Shown here in pieces: positions 1 through 5,296 of a DNA stretch of 6,349 nucleotides. A program made the position numbers and the translations under genes. The DNA lies in contig NZ_JZWV01001144.1 in assembly GCF_000966975.1 (NCBI RefSeq), positions 1 to 6,349 on the forward strand, written 5' to 3'. Position 1 is the stretch's first letter, and each line of letters starts with the position of its first letter. The stretch comes from Streptomyces katrae (GTDB lineage Bacteria > Actinomycetota > Actinomycetes > Streptomycetales > Streptomycetaceae). Under the pieces are notes generated by a model. That model searched no databases and was not told the origin of the DNA. It worked only from the letters and a program-made list of their open reading frames with translations.

Positions 1-134
1 CCCAGGGAGCCCCCCTCGGCGTCGGCGCCCAGCAGGTGCAGCCCCAGCGCGGCCACCCCCGCCATGGCGGCCACCGACCACCCCACGGCGGCGATCCCGG
101 ACAGCAGCACGTCTCCCCAGCGGATGCGGCGCAT
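1..134 (-). CDS. Streptophobe-type multi-spanning membrane protein, N-terminal fragment
   Basis: Reading the minus strand from the ATG at 134-132 gives about 44 residues with no stop before the window edge. They begin MRRIRWGDVLLSGIAAVGWS and continue through a long Ala/Gly/Leu/Val-rich stretch to LGLHLLGADAEGGSL. A short basic head followed by one long hydrophobic segment (about residues 8-36) indicates a membrane protein whose first helix is seen here. From memory, the WGDVLLSGIAAV...ALGLHLLGAD pattern opens the streptomycete proteins annotated as streptophobe family, of unknown function. I could not align it, so the family name is tentative. A G-rich run (GGGGG on the minus strand, 146-142) lies about 7 bases upstream of the start and could act as the ribosome site. 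The gene is divergent from the FHA-ABC exporter. The C-terminal part lies outside the window. Confidence 0.68.
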   Translation of the reverse strand, partial: MRRIRWGDVLLSGIAAVGWSVAAMAGVAALGLHLLGADAEGGSL

Positions 135-183
135 GCGGCGACCCCCGTAACCGAGCCGAGCGGGGCGAGAAGTCCCGTATCTC

Positions 184-212
184 ACTCTCCGGGTGACTTT
201 CGACCCCGTCAA
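184..212 (-). promoter_or_regulatory. Predicted housekeeping-sigma promoter of the streptophobe-type gene
   Basis: On the minus strand there is a TTGACG -35 hexamer (212-207), a 17-base spacer and a GAGAGT -10-like hexamer (189-184). Transcription would start near 177, giving a leader of about 43 bases before the ATG at 134. The -35 match is strong and the -10 match moderate. Prediction only. Confidence 0.4.
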
Positions 213-214
213 CG

Positions 215-230
215 GGCGTACGTAGACGCC
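215..230. repeat. Short inverted repeat in divergent promoter region
   Basis: GGCGT (215-219) and ACGCC (226-230) form a 5-bp inverted repeat around a 6-base spacer. It lies just upstream of the predicted minus-strand -35 hexamer, between the two divergent genes. It could be a small operator, but 5-bp arms are common by chance in GC-rich DNA. Confidence 0.2.
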
Positions 231-315
231 TGCGGAAGGCCCGGATTCCACATGTGGCCCCAGGCCTGAAATAGTTCCCCCGGATGTTCGCCATCCCTAG
301 ACTCCCTGACGTCGT

Positions 316-336
316 TCTCCCTGGACGCCAGGGGGA
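316..336 (+). promoter_or_regulatory. Hairpin in the leader of the FHA-ABC gene
   Basis: CCCTGG (319-324) and CCAGGG (328-333) pair perfectly around an ACG loop. Pairing extends outward through a T-G wobble and two further pairs (316-318 with 334-336). The hairpin ends 28 bases before the GTG start at 365 and could be an operator or a 5'-UTR structure. The only -10-like hexamer I see upstream is TAGACT (298-303), with no good -35 partner, so the plus-strand promoter remains unassigned. Confidence 0.35.
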
Positions 337-364
337 TTCTCGGGGGACCTTAAGTGGGGCTGGA

Positions 365-2911
365 GTGCCGGAACTCGTACTGGAATTGAACGGAAGGACC
401 TGGACGCTCGATCCGTCCAGGTCGTACTCGCTGGGGCGCGATCCCCAGGGAGACGTGGTGATCGACGATGCGCGCGTGTCCTGGCGGCACGCCACCATCA
501 GCTGGAACGGCCGGGTTTGGGCCATCGAGGACCACGGCAGCACCAACGGCACCTACGTGCACGGCGCGCGGGTCCAGCAGACGGAGCTCGTGCCGGGTAC
601 GCCGGTGCACCTGGGCAACGCGACGGACGGCCCGCGGCTGAATCCGAGCGTCGGAGCGGCGGCCGCGCAGCAGCCGGCCTACCAGGCCCCGGCCGCGCAG
701 GGCCAGGCCCCGGCGTTCCAGCCACCGGCTCCGCAGCAGCAGCAGCCCGCCTGGGACCAGCAGCCCCAGGCCCACCAGCAGCAGCCGCAGCACCACCAGC
801 CACCGCAGCAGCACCACCACCAGCAGCAGCACCAGCAGCCGTTCGTGCCGCAGCAGCAGGGCGGCGTGCCGCAGCAGTCCGCCGCGCCGGGCTACAGCAG
901 CGACCACCGCAGCCCGACGACGTTCCACCAGATCGCCGTCGGCCGCGTGATGCGCATCGGCCGTGCCCTGGAGAACGAGCTCGTCGTCTCGGACCTCCAG
1001 GTCTCGCGCCACCACGCGGAGTTCCGCTCCACCAATGGCCGCTTCGAGATCCACGACCTCGGCAGCCACAACGGCACGTACGTCAACGGCCAGCCCCTGC
1101 AGAAGTCCGGCAGCGCGCTGCTCGGCCCCACCGACATCGTCGGCGTCGGCCACTCGACCTTCCGGATCGTGGGCGACCGGCTCGAGGAGTTCGTCGACAC
1201 CGGTGACGTCTCCTTCTCGGCCCGCCACCTCACGGTCACGGTCGACGGCGGCAAGCAGATCCTCAAGGACGTCACCTTCGGCGTCCCGGAGAAGTCGCTG
1301 ATCGGCGTCATCGGCCCCTCCGGCTCCGGCAAGTCGACGCTCCTCAAGGCGCTGACCGGCTACCGGCCCGCCGACCAGGGTGACGTCCTCTACGACAACC
1401 GCAACCTGTACAAGCAGTTCGCGGAGCTCCGCCAGCGCATCGGCCTGGTCCCGCAGGACGACATCCTGCACAAGGAGCTGAAGGTCGCCACCGCCCTGAA
1501 GTACGCGGCCAAGCTCCGCTTCCCGGGCGACACCGCCGAGGCCGAGCGCGCCGCCCGCATCGACGAGGTGCTGCGCGAGCTCAAGCTCGACATCCACAAG
1601 GACAAGAAGATCACCGCCCTCTCCGGCGGCCAGCGCAAGCGCGTGTCCGTGGCCCTGGAGCTGCTGACCAAGCCGTCGCTGATCTTCCTGGACGAGCCGA
1701 CCTCCGGGCTCGACCCGGGCATGGACCGCGACGTCATGCAGCTGCTGCGCGGGCTCGCCGACGACGGCCGTACGGTCCTCGTCGTCACCCACTCCGTCGC
1801 CGAGCTCTCGCTCTGCGACAAGCTGCTGGTCATGGCCCCGGGCGGGTCCGTCGCCTACTTCGGCCCGCCGGACGAGGCGCTGAACTTCTTCGGCTACAGC
1901 ACCTGGGCCGACGTGTTCTCCGCCTTCGAGAACTACCGCGACTACGACTGGGCCGGCCGCTGGAAGGGCTCGCAGCACTACCAGCTGTACGCCGCCGACC
2001 TCGACGCGGTCGCCCCGCAGCAGGTCGCGATGCCCTCGCCGCAGCAGATGAACCCGCCGAAGCCGCAGGCCTGGGGCTCGCAGCTGTGGACGCTGATCCG
2101 CCGCTACGTCTCGGTGATCGCCTCCGACAAGGGCTTCCTCGCCCTGATGGTGCTGCTGCCGGCGGTCCTGGGCATCGTGTCCACGGTCATCCCCGCGAAG
2201 TTCGGCCTGGCCCCGCCGACCCCGCCGTCCCGCTTCAACGGCGACGCGGGAACGATCACCCTGATCCTCGCGGTCGGCATGTGCTTCTCGGGCGCGGCCA
2301 ACTCGGTCCGTGAGCTGATCAAGGAACGCGTCATCTACGAGCGGGAGCGCGCGACGGGCCTGTCCCGGTCGGCGTACCTGATGTCGAAGGTGATCGTCCT
2401 CAGTGTGATCACGGTCATCCAGGGCGTGATCATCTGCGCCATCGCCTTCACCCCGCGCAAGCTGCCGGCCGAGGGCCTGTTCATGAACCCGGCCGTCGAG
2501 CTCTGCGTCTCGGTGACCGCGCTCGGCATCACCGCGATGATGTTCGGCCTGGTGATCTCCTCGCTGGTGAAGACCGCCGAGAAGACCATGCCGCTGCTCG
2601 TGATGTTCGCGATCGTCCAGGTCGTCTTCACCGGCATCCTGTTCCAGCTGTACGACAAGGTCGGCCTGGAGCAGTTCGCCTGGCTGATGCCCTCCCGCTG
2701 GGCCGTCGGCGCCGCCGGCACCACCCTGGACCTGGGCAAGCTCATGGCCCCGTGGGACCCGCAGAACCCCACCAACACCGACCCGCTGTGGGACCACACC
2801 ACAGGCCAGTGGTTCGTGGACGTCATCGTCCTGCTGCTGCAGGCCGTGATCTGCGGCTTCGCCGTGGCGCGCCTGCTGCGCCGCCACGAGCCCGAGGTCA
2901 TGCGCAAGTAG
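365..2911 (+). CDS. FHA-FHA-ABC transporter fusion, ABCG/Rv1747-like exporter (848 aa)
   Basis: This is a one-chain half-transporter with regulatory FHA domains, built like Mycobacterium tuberculosis Rv1747. FHA1 (about residues 3-95) has G24-R25, S39-x-x-H42 and N61-G62. A Gln/His/Pro-rich linker covers about 96-185. FHA2 (about 190-270) has G199-R200, SRHH at 214-217 and N236-G237. The ATPase (about 282-505) has Walker A GPSGSGKST (317-325), Q-loop Q364, signature LSGGQ (419-423), Walker B LIFLDE (439-444), SGLD (447-450) and H-loop H476. The membrane half (about 575-840) shows six hydrophobic segments, near 591-609, 629-645, 673-696, 710-734, 741-762 and 817-836. The REL..ER..YERE...GLS segment at 649-667 is typical of ABCG coupling helices. 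All ATPase residues are intact. The GTG at 365 is chosen as start because PELVLELNG begins the FHA fold directly and GGGG (356-359) lies 5 bases upstream. An upstream ATG at 284 would add 27 non-FHA residues including a rare TTA codon. The substrate is unknown; Rv1747 is linked to export of cell-wall lipids. Regulation by Ser/Thr phosphorylation is inferred from the FHA domains. Confidence 0.95.
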   Translation: MPELVLELNGRTWTLDPSRSYSLGRDPQGDVVIDDARVSWRHATISWNGRVWAIEDHGSTNGTYVHGARVQQTELVPGTPVHLGNATDGPRLNPSVGAAAAQQPAYQAPAAQGQAPAFQPPAPQQQQPAWDQQPQAHQQQPQHHQPPQQHHHQQQHQQPFVPQQQGGVPQQSAAPGYSSDHRSPTTFHQIAVGRVMRIGRALENELVVSDLQVSRHHAEFRSTNGRFEIHDLGSHNGTYVNGQPLQKSGSALLGPTDIVGVGHSTFRIVGDRLEEFVDTGDVSFSARHLTVTVDGGKQILKDVTFGVPEKSLIGVIGPSGSGKSTLLKALTGYRPADQGDVLYDNRNLYKQFAELRQRIGLVPQDDILHKELKVATALKYAAKLRFPGDTAEAERAARIDEVLRELKLDIHKDKKITALSGGQRKRVSVALELLTKPSLIFLDEPTSGLDPGMDRDVMQLLRGLADDGRTVLVVTHSVAELSLCDKLLVMAPGGSVAYFGPPDEALNFFGYSTWADVFSAFENYRDYDWAGRWKGSQHYQLYAADLDAVAPQQVAMPSPQQMNPPKPQAWGSQLWTLIRRYVSVIASDKGFLALMVLLPAVLGIVSTVIPAKFGLAPPTPPSRFNGDAGTITLILAVGMCFSGAANSVRELIKERVIYERERATGLSRSAYLMSKVIVLSVITVIQGVIICAIAFTPRKLPAEGLFMNPAVELCVSVTALGITAMMFGLVISSLVKTAEKTMPLLVMFAIVQVVFTGILFQLYDKVGLEQFAWLMPSRWAVGAAGTTLDLGKLMAPWDPQNPTNTDPLWDHTTGQWFVDVIVLLLQAVICGFAVARLLRRHEPEVMRK
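662..877 (+). repeat. CAG/CAC-rich low-complexity tract encoding a Gln/His/Pro linker
   Basis: This is irregular trinucleotide-repeat-like DNA (mostly CAG, CAC and CCG codons), densest at 735-840. It encodes residues about 100-171 of the FHA-ABC protein, including runs such as QQQQ, HHQPPQQHHHQQQHQQ and VPQQQ. The segment is predicted to be disordered and joins the two FHA domains. The frame is kept throughout. Such tracts are prone to length variation between strains. Confidence 0.85.
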
Positions 2912-2943
2912 GGCAAGACCGCAGGAACGCGGGAACGCGAGAA

Positions 2944-2989
2944 CGCCTCAGGGCGGCACCCGGATCACTCCGGGGGCCGCCCTGAGGCG
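2944..2989. terminator. Strong bidirectional hairpin terminator between convergent genes
   Basis: CGCCTCAGGGCGGC (2944-2957) pairs perfectly with 2976-2989, giving 14 bp. After one A/G mismatch the stem continues with CCCGG (2959-2963) and CCGGG (2970-2974), closed by the loop ATCACT. It starts 32 bases after the exporter stop codon and ends 37 bases before the end of the convergent transglycosylase gene, so it can serve both. No clear T-tract follows on either side, which is usual for streptomycete terminators. Confidence 0.85.
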
Positions 2990-3026
2990 CATGGGGGTCC
3001 TGCGGGCGCCCGCTGAGGCGTGGGGC

Positions 3027-3665
3027 CTAGTAGGCGCTGTTCACGTTGTCCATGGAGCCGTAGCGGTCGGCGGCGTAGTTGCACGCGGCGACGATGTTGG
3101 CGACGGGGTCGTACAGGTCGAACTTGGTGCCCTTGACGTGGTACGCGTTGAAGGTCGGCTGGATGACCTGGAGCAGGCCCTTCGAGGGGATGCCGTTCTT
3201 CGCGTTGATGTCCCACAGGTTGATCGCGCGGGGGTTGCCGCTCGACTCGCGCATGATGTTGCGGTGGATGCCCTCGTACGTGCCGGGGATCCCCTCGCGC
3301 TTCATGATGAAGAGGGCTTCCTTGATCCAGCCGTCGAGGTTGTTCGCGAAGACCGGGGTACGGGCGGCGGAGCGGCTGGCCGCCTCCTTGGCCTCGCGGT
3401 CCTTCTTCGCCTGCGCCTCGGCCTGGGCCTTCGCCGCGTCCTTGGCCTTCTGGTCCGCTACGGCGTGCTGGGCGCCGAGGTTCTGCTGGATCGACTGGGT
3501 CCACGCCACGGGGGCGGCGGCCACGGCCTGGGTCTCCTGCGTGCCGGTACCGGCCGGGACGACGGAGAAGGCGAGCGCGGCGGCACCGAGGGTGGCGACA
3601 CCGGCGATCGACAGCTTGTACGCCTTCGTCAGACGACTGTGACCGGGAGTGCTGGAAGCAGACAT
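3027..3665 (-). CDS. Secreted lytic transglycosylase, SLT domain (212 aa)
   Basis: This is a predicted exported peptidoglycan hydrolase that would cleave the MurNAc-GlcNAc bond outside the membrane. Residues 1-50 look like a signal peptide: a basic start (R11, K14, K17), a hydrophobic core (18-36), then Ala-rich AVAA near 47-50 as a likely cleavage region. Residues about 58-102 are an Ala/Lys/Gln/Glu-rich helical stalk. The SLT-like domain covers about 108-212, with RESSGNP at 139-145 (E140 as catalytic acid), SKGLLQVIQPTF at 161-172 and DPVANIVAACNYAADRYGS at 186-204. The protein stops soon after the domain, ending NVNSAY, so there is no separate LysM or other wall-binding module. The ATG at 3665 is chosen over an in-frame TTG at 3674 because AAGAGG (3680-3675) sits 9 bases upstream of the ATG but abuts the TTG. 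The gene is convergent with the exporter and divergent from the two-component system. A cell-wall role in growth or spore germination is inference. Confidence 0.93.
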   Translation of the reverse strand: MSASSTPGHSRLTKAYKLSIAGVATLGAAALAFSVVPAGTGTQETQAVAAAPVAWTQSIQQNLGAQHAVADQKAKDAAKAQAEAQAKKDREAKEAASRSAARTPVFANNLDGWIKEALFIMKREGIPGTYEGIHRNIMRESSGNPRAINLWDINAKNGIPSKGLLQVIQPTFNAYHVKGTKFDLYDPVANIVAACNYAADRYGSMDNVNSAY

Positions 3666-3674
3666 GCGGGGCAA

Positions 3675-3680
3675 CCTCTT
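3675..3680 (-). promoter_or_regulatory. Ribosome binding site that fixes the transglycosylase start
   Basis: AAGAGG on the minus strand, 9 bases upstream of the ATG at 3665-3663. It lies immediately against the alternative TTG at 3674-3672, so initiation at that codon is unlikely. Confidence 0.7.
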
Positions 3681-3700
3681 CGAATAGCGGGGGCCGCAGG

Positions 3701-3736
3701 AAGGCGCCGTGCGGATCCGGGATCCGTCGGCGCCTT
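3701..3736 (-). promoter_or_regulatory. Long leader hairpin upstream of the transglycosylase
   Basis: AAGGCGCCG (3701-3709) pairs with CGGCGCCTT (3728-3736). After a small 2x1 internal loop, CGGATC (3712-3717) pairs with GATCCG (3721-3726) around a 3-base loop, giving 15 bp in total. It lies about 7 bases after the predicted transcription start and 20 bases before the ribosome site, so it would form in the 5' UTR. It could be an attenuator, an mRNA stabiliser or a protein site. It does not resemble the ydaO/c-di-AMP aptamer found upstream of some streptomycete wall hydrolases. Confidence 0.6.
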
Positions 3737-3749
3737 GCGACGGCAGCCA

Positions 3750-3778
3750 TTCTTAGCGGCGGCAAAATCCTGTGGCAA
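3750..3778 (-). promoter_or_regulatory. Predicted promoter of the transglycosylase gene
   Basis: On the minus strand there is TTGCCA as -35 (3778-3773), a 17-base spacer and TAAGAA as -10 (3755-3750, followed by T). The predicted start is near 3743, giving a leader of about 78 bases that contains the hairpin at 3701-3736. Spacing and both hexamers fit a housekeeping-type sigma factor. Confidence 0.5.
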
Positions 3779-3791
3779 AGGTGTGACATAC

Positions 3792-3809
3792 GATCCCCGT
3801 TAGTGGATC
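3792..3809. repeat. Inverted repeat GATCC-N8-GGATC upstream of the transglycosylase promoter
   Basis: GATCC (3792-3796) and GGATC (3805-3809) flank an 8-base spacer. The centre lies about 57 bases upstream of the predicted transglycosylase start, a position often used by activators. The 8-mer TAGTGGAT (3801-3808) recurs inverted as ATCCACTA at 3880-3887, on the other side of the DosR-like box. Function unknown; chance occurrence is possible. Confidence 0.3.
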
Positions 3810-3824
3810 AGGGCCCAGCACGGC

Positions 3825-3844
3825 CTCGGGACTTTGGTCCCGGA
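3825..3844. promoter_or_regulatory. DosR/DevR-like palindromic operator
   Basis: The 20-mer CTCGGGACTTTGGTCCCGGA contains the perfect 6-bp palindrome CGGGAC/GTCCCG around TTTG. Against the mycobacterial DosR (DevR) consensus TTSGGGACTWWAGTCCCSAA, as I remember it, it matches 17 of 20 positions; mismatches are at positions 1, 12 and 19. It lies between the divergent transglycosylase and two-component genes, about 91 bases upstream of the predicted transglycosylase start and about 305 bases upstream of the kinase start. Which gene it controls, and whether the adjacent response regulator or another DevR-type protein such as OsdR binds it, cannot be told from sequence. Confidence 0.6.
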
Positions 3845-4126
3845 GACCGGCCGCAACAGCGCTGACAACGCCTTTACGTATCCACTACGCGGCTTCGTAA
3901 GTGATGTGCGTCCTATGCCCGGGCTCACATCGAACCCGTAACAGTCTCACCCAGAGTTGCAACAGCAATGCCCTGTGTGACCGCACTCCGCCTCCGGGAG
4001 GACGCCGGCCCTCCTCCGCCTCCTCCCCAGGGCAGACACCACCGCCCCCACCCCCTCCCCGAGCCGTACGCCACCCGGCCCCCAGACCTACGACCGGCGC
4101 CCGATCCCGCAGGTCAGGGCCGCCGG
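3845..4126. other. Remainder of the divergent regulatory region, no gene
   Basis: This stretch between the DosR-like box and the kinase promoter shows no gene-like codon pattern. It holds a weak 6-bp inverted repeat, GATGTG (3903-3908) with CACATC (3926-3931), around GCCCGGGC. There is one GTAAC half-site at 3938-3942. A strongly pyrimidine-rich C/CT tract covers about 4005-4085. An open frame running into the kinase from 3968 is Pro/Arg-rich translation of this C tract and is not accepted as coding. Confidence 0.5.
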
Positions 4127-4132
4127 TACGGT
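4127..4132 (+). promoter_or_regulatory. Candidate -10 element for a leaderless kinase transcript
   Basis: TACGGT fits TANNNT and ends 6 bases before the ATG at 4139, the spacing expected if transcription starts on the A of the start codon. No convincing -35 is visible 17-18 bases upstream. The alternative is a conventional leader with GGTGAG (4130-4135) as a ribosome site, but its 3-base spacing is poor. Confidence 0.4.
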
Positions 4133-4138
4133 GAGCCC

Positions 4139-5296
4139 ATGGACAACGGACCCTGCACCGGGCTGGCGGCCGTCAGCACCGCCCTGCTCGCCATGAGCCG
4201 CCGGCTGGAGGTCAGGGACGTCCTGCGCACCATCGTCGTCTCGGCCCGCGAGCTCCTCGACGCCGAGTACGCGGCCCTCGGCGTCCCCGACGACCACGGG
4301 GGCTTCGCCCAGTTCGTCGTCGACGGCATCACCGAGGACCAGTGGCGCCGCATCGGCCCCCTGCCCCGCCAGCACGGCATCCTCGCCGCGATGCTGCACC
4401 AGGACGGCCCCCAGAGGCTGGCCGACGTACGCCAGGACCCGCGCTTCGAGGGCTGGCCCGCCGCCCACCCCGACATGTCCGACTTCCTCGGCCTGCCCGT
4501 CCGCGACGGCGACGAGGTCCTCGGCGCCCTCTTCCTCGCCAACAAGAGGAGAGCCCCCGGCGCACAGCACGGCAGCCCGCACGGCTTCACCGACGAGGAC
4601 GAGGAACTCCTCTCCCTCCTCGCCCAGCACGCCGCCATCGCCCTCACCAACGCCCGCCTCTACGAGCGCAGCCGCGAGCTGACCATCGCCGAGGAGCGCT
4701 CCCGCCTCGCCCACGAGCTGCACGACGCCGTCAGCCAGAAGCTGTTCTCCCTGCGCCTGACCGCCCAGGCCGCCGCCGCCCTCGTCGACCGCGACCCGGC
4801 CCGCGCCAAGGGCGAGCTCCAGCAGGTCGCCGCCCTCGCCGCCGAGGCCGCCGACGAGCTCCGCGCCGCCGTGACCGAGCTGCGCCCGGCCGCCCTGGAC
4901 GAGGACGGCCTCGTCGCCACCCTGCGCAACCACGTCCGCGTCCTCGACCGGGCCCACACCGCCCGCGTCACCTTCACCTGCGACGGCGTCCGCGCCCTGC
5001 CCGCCGCCCAGGAGGAGGCACTGCTGCGCGTCGCCCAGGAAGCCCTCCACAACGCCCTGCGCCACTCCGGCGCCGACCGCGTCGAGGTCACCCTCGCCCG
5101 CGCCCCCGGCGGCGGCGCCCTCCTGCGCGTACGGGACTGGGGCAAGGGCTTCTCCCCGCCCACCGTCCGCAAGGCCGGCCGCCACCTCGGGCTCGTCTCC
5201 ATGCGCGACCGCGCCGCCGGGGCCGGCGGACGGCTGGAGGTCCGCTCCGAGCCCGGTGCGGGCACCACGATCGAGATGGAGGTCCCCGGTGGCTGA
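4139..5296 (+). CDS. GAF-domain sensor histidine kinase, DevS/DosT-like, HisKA_3 type (385 aa)
   Basis: This is a soluble sensor kinase with no membrane segment. A GAF domain covers about residues 22-175 and joins through NARLYERSRELTIAEERSR to a HisKA_3 dimerisation domain. The H-box RLAHELHDAVSQ (189-200) carries the likely phosphoacceptor H195. The HATPase_c domain (about 285-383) has an N-box with N305 in EALHNALRHS, a G1 box D333-W-G-K-G337 and a second glycine motif at GLVSMRDR (351-358). In the GAF domain, HPDMSDFLGLPVR (110-122) matches the segment HPPM..FLGVPVR of mycobacterial DevS, where the histidine (H149) is the haem ligand. H110 occupies that place, and F132 falls where DevS has distal Tyr171. 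Haem binding is therefore possible but unproven, because similar GAF segments also occur in kinases not shown to bind haem. The ATG at 4139 is chosen because MDNGPCTGLAAVSTALLAMS begins ordinary coding sequence, while the frame upstream is Pro-rich. It overlaps the response regulator gene by 8 bases, so the two form an operon. Confidence 0.95.
   Translation: MDNGPCTGLAAVSTALLAMSRRLEVRDVLRTIVVSARELLDAEYAALGVPDDHGGFAQFVVDGITEDQWRRIGPLPRQHGILAAMLHQDGPQRLADVRQDPRFEGWPAAHPDMSDFLGLPVRDGDEVLGALFLANKRRAPGAQHGSPHGFTDEDEELLSLLAQHAAIALTNARLYERSRELTIAEERSRLAHELHDAVSQKLFSLRLTAQAAAALVDRDPARAKGELQQVAALAAEAADELRAAVTELRPAALDEDGLVATLRNHVRVLDRAHTARVTFTCDGVRALPAAQEEALLRVAQEALHNALRHSGADRVEVTLARAPGGGALLRVRDWGKGFSPPTVRKAGRHLGLVSMRDRAAGAGGRLEVRSEPGAGTTIEMEVPGG
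5278..5282 (+). promoter_or_regulatory. Ribosome binding site that fixes the response-regulator GTG start
   Basis: GGAGG inside the kinase 3' end, 6 bases upstream of the GTG at 5289. The spacing supports this start over the in-frame ATG at 5256. Confidence 0.75.

Noticed and set aside
284..364. Longer N-terminus for the FHA-ABC protein from the ATG at 284
   Set aside because: It adds 27 residues unrelated to the FHA fold and includes a rare TTA codon at 350-352 and non-biased codons. The GTG at 365 starts exactly where the FHA domain starts and has GGGG 5 bases upstream. Real use of the ATG would make the gene bldA-dependent.
735..840. CRISPR-like or satellite repeat array
   Set aside because: The repetition is at the codon level (CAG/CAC) in frame, without constant repeats and unique spacers. 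It encodes the Gln/His linker.
350..2887. Very long open frame antisense to the FHA-ABC gene, and another antisense to the kinase and regulator (4088-5560)
   Set aside because: Both are mirror frames of strongly GC3-biased genes. Their translations are low-complexity and lack any recognisable fold, while the sense frames contain complete domain motifs.
3938..3942. MtrA site (GTAAC)
   Set aside because: Only one half-site is present; no second GTAAC lies at a suitable distance.
3666..3960. ydaO-type c-di-AMP riboswitch upstream of the transglycosylase
   Set aside because: The conserved core strings expected on the minus strand (GGGUGAAUC-like and GUCAGCUAACC-like segments) are absent, and the predicted leader of about 78 bases is too short to hold the aptamer.
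3968..4138. Extended, Pro-rich N-terminus of the sensor kinase, or a small gene in this C-rich stretch
   Set aside because: The sequence is a pyrimidine-rich tract in which open frames arise from composition. There is no ribosome site at 3968, and the conserved kinase start MDNGPCTGLAAVS lies at 4139.
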